Below are positions 33,109 through 41,412 of a stretch of DNA of 64,000 nucleotides, in pieces (the stretch's first letter is position 1; every line of letters begins with the position of its first letter). Source of the stretch: Pelagibius sp028280305 (GTDB taxonomy: Bacteria; Pseudomonadota; Alphaproteobacteria; Kiloniellales; Kiloniellaceae); the NCBI RefSeq assembly GCF_965233615.1, contig NZ_OZ247495.1; one strand, 5' to 3'. The notes under the pieces are model-generated. The model did no database searches. It was not told the DNA's origin and saw only the letters and a list, made by a program, of their open reading frames with translations. The position numbers and the translations under genes are program-made.

Positions 33109-35580
33109 CTAACCACCCTTTGGCGTGTCGAAAACCTTTACCGGTGGCAGGTCGCCGGTGAACTTCTCGATCTCCGCAATGGCCGTGTGGCCGCAGTTGG
33201 CCTGCGCCAGCTTTGACGTACCGATATCGACGGTCAGGTTGTTGACATCACCGTAGGCATCCAGGCTGCCGAGTTGTCCCGGCTCGACCGGGTCGTACCA
33301 GCCGCCCTCGTTCACGCGAATCACCCCGGGCCGGATGGCATCGGTGACCCTGGCCCCCGCAAGCATCTGCCCGCGATCATTGAAGATGCGCACAACATCC
33401 CCATCGGCGATGCCGCGGCTGGCGGCATCATCGGTATTGATCAGACAGGGCTCGCGCTCGGCAATCGTATAGAGATCGCGCAGACTCGTGCCGCAGAGCT
33501 GCGAGTGCAAGCGGTCTCTGGGATGGCTAGTGGCGACATGCAGCGGGTACTGCGCGGTCGGGCCATCCAATCTCTCGACAGGCTCCATCCAGGTCGGGTG
33601 AGGCGGACAGTCGTCATAGGCCATCTTCTCGATGTTCCGAGAGTAGATCTCGATTTTCCCGCTCGGGGTCCCGAGAGGTTCCAGCAGCGGGTCTTCACGG
33701 TAATCAGCATAGCGGACGAAATTTCGCCCTTCCTCACTCACCGGGAACTCGACGTAGCCCTGTTCCCAGAAACCGTCGAAGTCCAGCATCTCGACACGCT
33801 TGGCGCCCGCCTGCTTGCGGGCCGCTGCGTAGAATTCCTCGATCCACTCCATCTCGGTCTTGCCTTCGGTGAACTCCTGCTTTTTGCCAAGACGATCGGA
33901 GATATCGGCAAAGATGTCGAAGTCGGTGCGGGACTCGAACACCGGATCAACGACCTTCTTCATGGCGATGATCGCTTTCAAAGAGTAGTCGCCGAACTGC
34001 TCGATATCGTTGCGCTCATAGGAAGTCGTGGCCGGCAGCACGATGTCCGCGAAGCGTGCTGTTGCAGTCCATTGGAAATCCTGCACCACTACCGTTTCGA
34101 ATTTCTGCCAGGCCTTGACGAGGCGGTTACGGTCCTGGTGGTGAGCAAAGGGATTGCCGCCTACCCAATAGGTCATTTTGACGTCCGGATATTTCTGGCG
34201 CCTGCCGTTGAAGTCGAAATCCTGACCCGGGTTTTCCAGCATATCGGTGATCCGCGCCAGCGGTATAGTGGCCGCGCCGCTCTCGGTCAGCCAGGCTGCC
34301 CCTTCAACCGCCTTGCCGCCATCGGTGATGCCCGGCAGCACCGGGCCGTTGGCGCCGGGGGAGCCGCCGCTCGAATAGTGATAGCTCAACCCAAAGCCCC
34401 CGCCCGGCAGGCCGATCTGCCCCAGCATGCAGGCGAGGGTAACCAGCATCCAGTGGCGCTGTTCGCCATGTTGCTGGCGCTGCAACGACCAGCCGCTTGC
34501 CAGCATCGTCCTGTTGCCGGCGAAGCGCAGCGCAAGATCCTTCAGCACCTCGGCCGAGATACCGCAGATCTCCGCAGCCCATTCAGCCGACTTCGGTATG
34601 CCATCCGTCTCGCCGAGAAGATAGGGCAGGAACTTGTCGAACCCGACGGCATATTCGTCGAGAAAGTCAGGATCATGCAGGTTCTCAGTGTAGAGCGTGT
34701 GCGCGATGCCCAGCATCATGGCAACATCGGTCTGCGGCTTTGGCGCAATCCATTCCGCCCCGAAAAAATCGCTGGTATCCGTGCGAACCGGGTCGATACA
34801 GATCACTGGCTTTCCGGTTTCCTTGAAAGCTGCCATCCCTACAAACCCGCCATGATCGGGAATGATCCAGCCGATCTGATTGGTAATCATGGGATCGGCG
34901 CCCCAGAATACCAACAGGTCGGTACTCTCGACGACGACCGGCCAGGTGGTTTGCTGTTCATAGACCTCCAACGTGCCCATGACGTGCGGCATGATCACCT
35001 GCGACGCACCGGTCGAGTAGTCGCCGGAGCTGTTCACGAAGCTGCCTTTCAGGTTCATCATGCGCCGCATCAAATTCTGACAGTTGTGCAGTTTGCCGGC
35101 ACTCTTCCAACCGTAAGATCCTGCATAGGTGCCGGTCGGACCGTAAGTGTCTTCGATCCGCCGGAGTTCCTTGACGACAAGGTCGAGGGCTTCGTCCCAG
35201 CTGACCCGAACGAAGTCGTCGCTACCGCGGCTTTCGACATCTGCACCGGGTCCCTTTTCCAGGAAGGCACGCCTGACCATCGGATACTTGATACGGGTCG
35301 GCGAATAGAATGAATCCAACACTCCCTCAAGCTGTCGGCTCGGGTGAGGGTCTTTCTCCCAGCCCCGCACGGCCGTCCAGCGGCCGTCCTTCACCGTCGC
35401 CTGAAAGGCGCCCCAGTGCGACCCCGTCAGGACCTCGCCGTCAGGCACCGAAGCCTCCGCCACGCCCGACGCCAGCAGCGACGGTGTCAGGACTCCCAGC
35501 GCGCCGATGGCAGCCGAGCTGCCCAGGAATTCACGCCGTGATAGAGCATATTCAGAGTTTTGCGTAACGCGCTTGGACAT
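33109..35580 (-). CDS. dorA: Periplasmic DMSO/TMAO reductase, molybdopterin catalytic subunit
   Basis: An 823-residue bis-MGD enzyme reducing DMSO (and TMAO) in the periplasm. A Tat signal SRREFLGSS begins at residue 14. GSYGWKSAG (Y156, W158) and SSGDYSTG with Mo-ligand S189 match the DorA branch of type III enzymes. The tyrosine in GSYGW corresponds to the DMSO-reductase tyrosine that E. coli TorA lacks, so DorA is favoured over TorA. No N-terminal Fe-S cysteine motif is present, as expected. WTATARFADIVLPATTSYERND is a further family mark. It follows dorC and dorD; a 181-nt gap upstream holds its own operator-like repeats. Electrons come from DorC. Confidence 0.93.
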   Translation of the reverse strand: MSKRVTQNSEYALSRREFLGSSAAIGALGVLTPSLLASGVAEASVPDGEVLTGSHWGAFQATVKDGRWTAVRGWEKDPHPSRQLEGVLDSFYSPTRIKYPMVRRAFLEKGPGADVESRGSDDFVRVSWDEALDLVVKELRRIEDTYGPTGTYAGSYGWKSAGKLHNCQNLMRRMMNLKGSFVNSSGDYSTGASQVIMPHVMGTLEVYEQQTTWPVVVESTDLLVFWGADPMITNQIGWIIPDHGGFVGMAAFKETGKPVICIDPVRTDTSDFFGAEWIAPKPQTDVAMMLGIAHTLYTENLHDPDFLDEYAVGFDKFLPYLLGETDGIPKSAEWAAEICGISAEVLKDLALRFAGNRTMLASGWSLQRQQHGEQRHWMLVTLACMLGQIGLPGGGFGLSYHYSSGGSPGANGPVLPGITDGGKAVEGAAWLTESGAATIPLARITDMLENPGQDFDFNGRRQKYPDVKMTYWVGGNPFAHHQDRNRLVKAWQKFETVVVQDFQWTATARFADIVLPATTSYERNDIEQFGDYSLKAIIAMKKVVDPVFESRTDFDIFADISDRLGKKQEFTEGKTEMEWIEEFYAAARKQAGAKRVEMLDFDGFWEQGYVEFPVSEEGRNFVRYADYREDPLLEPLGTPSGKIEIYSRNIEKMAYDDCPPHPTWMEPVERLDGPTAQYPLHVATSHPRDRLHSQLCGTSLRDLYTIAEREPCLINTDDAASRGIADGDVVRIFNDRGQMLAGARVTDAIRPGVIRVNEGGWYDPVEPGQLGSLDAYGDVNNLTVDIGTSKLAQANCGHTAIAEIEKFTGDLPPVKVFDTPKGG

Positions 35581-35761
35581 GCTAGCCGCCCCCCAATAGT
35601 GCCATGACCAGCGATCCGCTCCCGACCGGAGATGAGGGCCGCTGTCCGTCGATTAAAACCATCACTGCAGGGTTGATAGCAGGCCGGTGTAAACGTCATT
35701 CCTGATGCTCTTGAACGGCCTGTGAAATGATGTGATCAGGATGTAAACAGCCTTTTACGGT
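35581..35761. other. dorD-dorA intergenic region
   Basis: This 181-nt AT-rich gap contains the operator-like repeats described separately and a likely independent promoter for dorA. No open frame worth reporting lies here. Confidence 0.6.
35687..35748 (-). promoter_or_regulatory. dorA upstream direct-repeat operator
   Basis: On the plus strand four copies of an 8-mer are found: GTGTAAAC (35687), CTGTGAAA (35720), ATGTGATC (35730) and ATGTAAAC (35741). The last three are spaced 10 and 11 bp. The same offsets (0, 33, 43, 54) appear upstream of dorC. The block ends 107 nt before the dorA start at its near edge. Tandem half-sites one helical turn apart are usual for OmpR-family regulators such as DorR. 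Confidence 0.65.
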
Positions 35762-36460
35762 TTATCGCGGGGCCGCCTGTATCCGGTGAGCATCGGCCAC
35801 CAGAAAGTCAACCAGACAGGAGGCGGCCATTGCGTAAAACCTGGACCGGTCGGCGGCCTTGCAGTCATCGCGAAACGCCCCGACCCAGGGCAAGAGACGG
35901 GTTTCCAGGAACGTCTTTTGCGCGTCTCGGCTGCGTTGTCTCTGCGCCGGGTCGGCAGCTTCCAATGCCCGCCGAGCGAACTCCGCCATCACCGTGAGCT
36001 GAACGGCAATGTGATCCGGCGGTTCAGGGAAGGCTGCATCCACGTGAAGGTCGAACTCGGCCAGGACAGCCGCCGTCTGCGCGCTGGCCTCCTGAAACAA
36101 CAGGCCTCGTTTGCTGGTGTAATGGGATTCGTAAGGCGGCACGCTGCGCCGCCCGCCCACACCGAGAAACAACCAGGCAAAGGCGCCCGCCAAGTCCATC
36201 GCCTTTGTCTCTATCGCCTGCGGCTCGGCAATCAGGTCGCCGACGGTCTCGGCAAGCGGCGCAAGCAAGGGATATGAGCCAAGCCGGTCCAGAAGCGCTT
36301 GCCCGGCATCGTCGTGATAGCTCCACAGCGCCTCGGCGGAGAGTTCGCGGCCGAACAAGCCGGCGAACCACTGATAGATGTAGCTGCGTTCTTCTTCGGG
36401 AATGCGCGGCTCCGCGTTCTTGTCGAACCCGGCGGCCGGCACAGCATCAGCCGCCTGCAT
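35762..36460 (-). CDS. dorD: Cytoplasmic chaperone for DorA maturation (TorD family)
   Basis: A 232-residue all-helical TorD/DmsD-family protein that binds apo-DorA and its Tat signal until the molybdopterin cofactor is inserted. Marks include EERSYIYQWFAGLFGRELS, PYESHYTSKRGLLFQE and AEFARRALEAADP. ATG at 36460 follows GGGAGG with 7-nt spacing, overlapping the end of dorC by 14 nt; an ATG 27 nt further upstream is less likely. Order dorC-dorD-dorA is as in Rhodobacter. Confidence 0.88.
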   Translation of the reverse strand: MQAADAVPAAGFDKNAEPRIPEEERSYIYQWFAGLFGRELSAEALWSYHDDAGQALLDRLGSYPLLAPLAETVGDLIAEPQAIETKAMDLAGAFAWLFLGVGGRRSVPPYESHYTSKRGLLFQEASAQTAAVLAEFDLHVDAAFPEPPDHIAVQLTVMAEFARRALEAADPAQRQRSRDAQKTFLETRLLPWVGAFRDDCKAADRSRFYAMAASCLVDFLVADAHRIQAAPR

Positions 36461-37625
36461 GGCTGCCTCCCGCCGTATCGCTGGCATGGAACTGCAGGTA
36501 CTTCTGCAGAAAGCGGTACTGTTCCTTGTCGAGAACGATGAAACGGCTCATGGCCTTCATGTTGCCGATCCACTGGTTGGCGAGGAAGTGATCTGGCGCC
36601 GACAGGGTATGGCAGGTCGAGCAGCTGGCATTATACATCTCCGCGCCGTAATCCCAGAGGCGCCCTTGATCGGAAATCACATCCTCGCGCGAGACCCAGA
36701 AATCCAGGCTCACCTGGTGCCAGGTCAGGTCCGTATCGGTATCGACGATGGTCTCGTGGCGTTCGATTTTTTCGACCGCAGGCTTGCCCAAGGCAGCGGA
36801 GAAAATCCGTTTACCCATAAGGGCATAGATCACGCGATCTACGCCGTCCTGCTGCCAGCCCTCCAGTCTTACCTTCAAGCTATCGCCGTCGCGCTCGATC
36901 ACAGAGAGTTCCGTTGCCGGCAGCAGTTTACCGACCTCGGCTTCGCCATCTTCGGCCTCTCCGGCCTCAAGGTGCATCGTCTTGGTGGCGATGCTGAAGA
37001 GCCGGTCTGCCTTGGCGCCCTCTTCCTTCGACAGCGTCTGCAATTCCTCGAACATCGCGATATAGCCTGTCGAGAGATCAGGCAGCTTGTGGGCGATACC
37101 CTTGTGGCAGGAAATGCAGGTCTCACCCTTTTCCATGGCCGGCTGCATGCGTTCCGCCGCTTCCTTCGACTGCTTGTGGAAGTCCATTGCCTCGAAGGTA
37201 TGGCAGTTGCGGCACTCCTGGGAATCGTTGGCCTCCATCGTCCTCCAGACACGTTTGGCCAGCCGTGCCCGGTTCGCCTCATACTTCTCCGGCGTCGAAA
37301 TCGTGCCGACGACCTTGTGGTACAGCTCGTTGGTGGCCCAGACCTTGCGGACGAATTTCTGCGTCCAGGGTCTTGGAACGTGACAGTCCGCACAGACTGC
37401 CCGCACGCCGGAAGCATTCTGATAGTGGATGGTTTCCTTGTATTCCACGTAGACGTTGTCACGCATCTCATGGCAGGAAACGCAAAAGTCCATGGTGTTG
37501 GTGTATTCCATGAAGGTGTTGAATCCCCCCCAGAACACAACCCCACCGATGGCTCCGACGAGAAGCAGAGGACCAAGACCGTAGCGCAGGCTCGGACGCC
37601 AAAACTTCTGCCACAACCGATGCAT
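36447..37625 (-). CDS. dorC: Membrane-anchored pentaheme c-type cytochrome
   Basis: A 392-residue NapC/NirT-family quinol dehydrogenase passing electrons from the quinol pool to DorA. One N-terminal anchor helix (about residues 15-37) precedes a periplasmic region. Five haem motifs are visible: CVSCH (48-52), CADCH (78-82), CRNCH (138-142), CISCH (170-174) in the NapC-like part and CSTCH (335-339) in the C-terminal TorC-type domain. It is the first gene of the leftward dor operon and is divergent from dorR, with shared repeats in the 147-nt spacer. Confidence 0.93.
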   Translation of the reverse strand: MHRLWQKFWRPSLRYGLGPLLLVGAIGGVVFWGGFNTFMEYTNTMDFCVSCHEMRDNVYVEYKETIHYQNASGVRAVCADCHVPRPWTQKFVRKVWATNELYHKVVGTISTPEKYEANRARLAKRVWRTMEANDSQECRNCHTFEAMDFHKQSKEAAERMQPAMEKGETCISCHKGIAHKLPDLSTGYIAMFEELQTLSKEEGAKADRLFSIATKTMHLEAGEAEDGEAEVGKLLPATELSVIERDGDSLKVRLEGWQQDGVDRVIYALMGKRIFSAALGKPAVEKIERHETIVDTDTDLTWHQVSLDFWVSREDVISDQGRLWDYGAEMYNASCSTCHTLSAPDHFLANQWIGNMKAMSRFIVLDKEQYRFLQKYLQFHASDTAGGSHAGG

Positions 37626-37680
37626 AAGCAGTCTCTCCCAAACACAGTAAGCCGCAATGACACTCGGCTATAGAGGGACG

Positions 37681-37742
37681 CTGTAAACCCGGTTGCCTGG
37701 AGTCATGAACAGCCTGTAGAATGATGTAAACACGATGTAAAT
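37681..37742 (-). promoter_or_regulatory. dorC/dorR divergent direct-repeat operator
   Basis: Plus-strand 8-mers CTGTAAAC (37681), CTGTAGAA (37714), ATGTAAAC (37724) and ATGTAAAT (37735) repeat with the same offsets (0, 33, 43, 54) as upstream of dorA. They lie 56-117 nt upstream of dorC and end 30 nt before dorR, so one site could serve both directions and allow DorR autoregulation. Identity with the dorA block extends between the repeats (ATGAACAGCCTGT versus TTGAACGGCCTGT). Confidence 0.7.
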
Positions 37743-37772
37743 GAAGGCTATATCACGGCAAGAGAGATCGAC

Positions 37773-38489
37773 TTGACCCACTCCGGCCATATACTGATCG
37801 TTGAGGACGAAGCTGTCACACGGACGACGCTCGCAGGCTATTTCGACAAGGCGGGCTACCGTGTCACCGAGGTTGAAGACGGCGCGGCCCTGTGGTCCGC
37901 GCTGGAGGCCGGCCCGGCCGACCTCATCCTGCTGGATATCGAGCTTCCGGGTGAAGATGGGCTGTCTCTGTTGCGTCAACTGCGGCAGACATCAGAGGTA
38001 GCCGTCATTATGGTGACCGGAAAAACAGATGACATCGATCGTATCCTTGGCCTGGAACTCGGCGCCCATGACTACGTCACCAAACCCTTCAATACCCGAG
38101 AGCTCTTGGCGCGCGCCAAGAATCTCATCCGCTTGACCCGTCAAGTGCGAGAATCCGGCACGAAGGCCTCTACGCGAACTTTTGACGGTTGGGTTTTCAA
38201 CAAGAACAGCCGGCGGCTGACCTCGCCGAGAGGAGAAGACGTGCCCTTGACCCGGGGCGAATTCGACCTGCTCTCCGCGCTGCTTTCCAACCCTGGCCGC
38301 GTCCTGACAAGGGACAGCCTGCTGGATCATGTGAGTCACCGGGACTGGGATCCGAACGACCGGACAATCGATGTATTGGTTGGACGTCTGCGCCGAAAAA
38401 TCGAAAGCGACCCCAAGCAGCCCAGGTTTCTGGTGACCGTTCACGGTCTCGGCTACGTCTTCACCAGCAATAGCCGCGAGCCCGCCTGA
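37773..38489 (+). CDS. dorR: OmpR/TorR-family response regulator
   Basis: A 238-residue regulator. The receiver domain (1-120) has the acidic pair VEDE, phospho-acceptor in LILLDIELPGEDG and the switch lysine in YVTKPFNTRELLARA. A winged-helix domain (about 140-235) has LTRGEFDLLSALLSNPGRVLTRDSLL in two parts and NDRTIDVLVGRLRRKIE. It starts at TTG 37773 after AGAGAG. Divergent from dorC and convergent with dorS, it probably activates dorCDA in response to DMSO/TMAO through DorS and binds the repeats in the spacer (inference from family and position). Confidence 0.88.
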   Translation: MTHSGHILIVEDEAVTRTTLAGYFDKAGYRVTEVEDGAALWSALEAGPADLILLDIELPGEDGLSLLRQLRQTSEVAVIMVTGKTDDIDRILGLELGAHDYVTKPFNTRELLARAKNLIRLTRQVRESGTKASTRTFDGWVFNKNSRRLTSPRGEDVPLTRGEFDLLSALLSNPGRVLTRDSLLDHVSHRDWDPNDRTIDVLVGRLRRKIESDPKQPRFLVTVHGLGYVFTSNSREPA

Positions 38490-38510
38490 ACCCCATAGGG
38501 CTTGGTACAG

Positions 38511-40868
38511 TCAGCCGCGCAGGAGGTCCTCTAGGTCGGGTGCCTGTAGTGCGGCTACCGATAGATCGAAGTCATCGCATATCTGCTCAACGGCCTGTGT
38601 CAGCTCCGTTGGATTCTGCGTACCGGCAGTGGTCTCGAGCGCGTTGGCCGAGTGTCTAAGGCGTTCCAGCCCAAGGTTACCGGCAGCGCTCTTCAGCGCG
38701 TGAGCCAGGTCCGAGACTTCGCTCACATCCCCTCTTTCCACGGCTTGCCTGATGGCGTCCATCGTCACTGGGACCGAGTCATGAAAAGCGTCGACGATAC
38801 GCCTTGTGCGCTCGGTTCCCAAGGCATCGCGATGCCTTGCGATAACGGCCTTGTCGAAAACCTTGCCTTGATCAGCGGGAAACGGAGAGTCGGCGGCCCT
38901 TCTTTCCTTTGCCCTTGCAAGACAGCGCGCAATGGCGTCCCGCAGGCCGGACGGATCGAAGGGTTTCCCCAGAACATTATCGGCCCCGCTTTCCAGGCAG
39001 GCTCTCTCCTGAGTCGTCGCCAAGTCAGCGGTCAACACGAGAATTGGTACGGAAGCCTTTTTCGGATCATCGAGCGACCGGATTTTGCCGATGGCGGCAA
39101 GGCCGCCCATTCCCCGCATCCGCACGTCCATGAGAACCAGATCAACGGGTTCGGCGGAAAGGGTTTCAAGCGCCGCTTCGCCGCTGTCGACGACCAGGGC
39201 CTGATGCCCGTCACGTTCCAGAAAGCCCTTGGCCACCAGTTTGTTCACCGCATTGTCTTCGACCAGCAGCACCCTTAGAGCCGACAAAGGTGGTTGCTCG
39301 CCAGGGACTTGAGATGGGATTGATACTGCATCGGCCTTCGAAAGCGGGAATTGAAACCAGAAAGTGCTGCCGCTGCCCTCGCGGCTCTCAAATCCGATTT
39401 CGCCGCCGATGGCCGATGCCAGCTTCTTGCAGATCGCCAAGCCAAGTCCGGTACCGCCGGACTGAACGTCGTCTGCGGGCGGGTGCTGGACAAAAGGCTG
39501 AAACAACTTGGGTCGTGCCTGTCGCGATATGCCGATACCCGTATCTGTGACCGAACAGCGAAGGAAAGAACCAACGCGGTATAGCGAAACCGTGACCGAC
39601 CCCTCGGGCGTGAACTTGACGGCATTGGTTACCAAGTTCAGCAAAATCCGACGGACCTTTGCTTCATCGCCCTTGATCCGCGCTGGCAGATCGTCCTCAA
39701 TGTCTATCGTGAACTTCAGCCCTCTCTCGCCCGCCGCGGCAGCGCCGAGATTGCACACCTGCTCCACGCTCTCACTAAGATCGAAGTCCCGGTTCTCGGC
39801 GACCGGCGTTCCCGCCTCGATTTTGGAGTAATCGAGAACATCGTTGACCAGGGCTAACAACACCTCGCCCGAAGAGATGAGAGCAGCGACATAGCGGCTT
39901 TGAACATCGGTTAGGGGGCCATCCTGAAGCAGGTGGGCGATTCCCAGTATTCCCGTAATCGGCGTGCGAACCTCATGGCTCATCGTGGCGAGGAACGTCG
40001 ACTTGGCGAGGCTTGCGGCATCTGCCTCCTGTCTGGCGCGCTTGTATTCCGTAACGTCGGAAAGAATAAGAACCGTGCCAACAAACTTCTCGCTGACGTC
40101 CAACATCGGTTGGGTCTTGACGTCAAACTCGCGAGGCCCTTGCGCCGTATCGATGCTGTGCTCGAATCTCCTTCCGGGATTGTTGGTGCCGACTAAACGA
40201 TCGAGCTGACTCTCAAGCAAAGGATAGCACTGGTCGGCGTAGTATCCTTGACCGGGCACCGCCTTCTCGTCAAAAAGCACCGCCGCCGCGAAATTCAGGT
40301 TCTCGATCCCACCATCTTCGTCGATCAGAATGACCGGATCCGTCATACTCTCGAGGATCGTCAGGTACTTGTTCTTCTCATTGGTGAGCAAACGGTTCCG
40401 GGATTGTACGTCCGCCAAAAGCTCGGCTTCTCTGATCGCCGACCACTCGGTGCAAAAGGCAATCTCGATATGGTCGAAAAAGCGCTCGACGAACAACCGG
40501 TAACGCTCCTGATCTGCGCTGGAATAGGCCTGTTCCAGGATGAGGTCCAGATAGGCTTGGCGATAGTACTTCGTCAGACCCAGGAAAAGGCTGAGGGGAA
40601 CGCCACGCTCGCGATGCAACCGCGCTTCCGACAAAGCGAAACCGGCAATGGGTTCTTGCGCATAATCGGTACCCACGGCCAGTTCATCCGGCTCGTCGGT
40701 CTTCTCCAGCGCCCACAGAAGTGGCTGCGAGAAACCGCAAATCGATTCTCGCCAAGGCTGTGCCAAGGTAGAGCTGAACTGGGTATAGCCATGTCGTTTC
40801 GCGTACACCAAGACACGCTCGACAAGCCAGTCCTCGCTATTTGCAATCAGATCTCTCAACGTGTTCAT
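38511..40868 (-). CDS. dorS: Hybrid sensor histidine kinase with soluble sensor domain
   Basis: A 785-residue tripartite kinase. Domains in order: an N-terminal helical domain (about 1-165, containing AKRHGYTQFSSTLAQPWRES and GVPLSLFLGLTKYYRQAYLD), a PAS domain (about 170-285), HisKA with H298 in FLATMSHEVRTP, HATPase (GTGLGLAICKKLA), a receiver with D581 (LVLMDVRM) and an Hpt domain with H723 (LAHALKSAAGNLG). No membrane helix or signal peptide is present, unlike E. coli TorS with its periplasmic sensor. It is therefore expected to sense a cytoplasmic cue. ATG at 40868 is chosen over one 36 nt upstream. The same N-terminal domain recurs in the kinase at 50000. Confidence 0.82.
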   Translation of the reverse strand: MNTLRDLIANSEDWLVERVLVYAKRHGYTQFSSTLAQPWRESICGFSQPLLWALEKTDEPDELAVGTDYAQEPIAGFALSEARLHRERGVPLSLFLGLTKYYRQAYLDLILEQAYSSADQERYRLFVERFFDHIEIAFCTEWSAIREAELLADVQSRNRLLTNEKNKYLTILESMTDPVILIDEDGGIENLNFAAAVLFDEKAVPGQGYYADQCYPLLESQLDRLVGTNNPGRRFEHSIDTAQGPREFDVKTQPMLDVSEKFVGTVLILSDVTEYKRARQEADAASLAKSTFLATMSHEVRTPITGILGIAHLLQDGPLTDVQSRYVAALISSGEVLLALVNDVLDYSKIEAGTPVAENRDFDLSESVEQVCNLGAAAAGERGLKFTIDIEDDLPARIKGDEAKVRRILLNLVTNAVKFTPEGSVTVSLYRVGSFLRCSVTDTGIGISRQARPKLFQPFVQHPPADDVQSGGTGLGLAICKKLASAIGGEIGFESREGSGSTFWFQFPLSKADAVSIPSQVPGEQPPLSALRVLLVEDNAVNKLVAKGFLERDGHQALVVDSGEAALETLSAEPVDLVLMDVRMRGMGGLAAIGKIRSLDDPKKASVPILVLTADLATTQERACLESGADNVLGKPFDPSGLRDAIARCLARAKERRAADSPFPADQGKVFDKAVIARHRDALGTERTRRIVDAFHDSVPVTMDAIRQAVERGDVSEVSDLAHALKSAAGNLGLERLRHSANALETTAGTQNPTELTQAVEQICDDFDLSVAALQAPDLEDLLRG

Positions 40869-41412
40869 GCTGGCCCCGTTCATTCCCCGGAAAGCAGTAC
40901 CCACCTACAGGTTGCCCGCATTCTTGAACAATGAAAAGCCGACGCTTGGAAAGAAGACACTCAGATCAAAACCGAAGTCCTATTACCACGCTATGACATC
41001 TGCATCTGCCGAACACGCACGCCCAAGGAGCATGTCGGTGTCACGCGGCCTGGACTACGGCCATCGGTTCGGCGAGAGCCACTCATCAGAGGAGTCGAAG
41101 CTTGCGTCTGGCCATGAGGCGGCGACGGGCGCAGAAACAGTTGCAGATGGCAGCGTGGGCGGAGAGAAATCCCTGTTTTGACCCAGGACACCTGAAGCCG
41201 ACCCAGGGTCACTATCGCCGCCGCTACGGTACTGGCGATCCGAGCCATCGCATGCGCATGGGGCACAACACCGAACTGCGTAGAGCACGGCAAGCAAGCT
41301 GCTATCGTCAAAAACACCCAGCTCTGGGCCGGGTGTTTTGCTTGTTGCGGGGGCAAGATTCACTCAAGTCCCGACAATTGGACTCTGCGTCTAAGGCCGG
41401 TTTTGGGGCAGG
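40869..41412. other. 544-nt gap between dorS and the beta-propeller gene
   Basis: The stretch contains the upstream region of dorS and, toward its right end, a terminator for the leftward propeller operon (41310-41339). Small open frames cross it, but they lack family resemblance and ribosome sites, so no gene is called. Confidence 0.5.
41310..41339 (-). terminator. Intrinsic terminator of the ddh-like operon
   Basis: AAAACACCC (41311-41319) pairs with GGGTGTTTT (41331-41339), with an 11-nt loop. Read on the minus strand the stem is followed by T residues (the A-run from 41310), 74 nt after the propeller gene stop. A- and T-runs on both sides mean it could also stop rightward transcription. 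Confidence 0.75.

Noticed and set aside
33274..35313. 679-codon plus-strand open frame opposite dorA
   Set aside because: It is the antisense of a strongly conserved dorA; the length comes from high GC and biased third positions.
33109..35580. Calling the reductase TorA instead of DorA
   Set aside because: The tyrosine in GSYGW and the C-D-A gene order fit the Rhodobacter-type DMSO reductase better, although TMAO reduction is likely as well.
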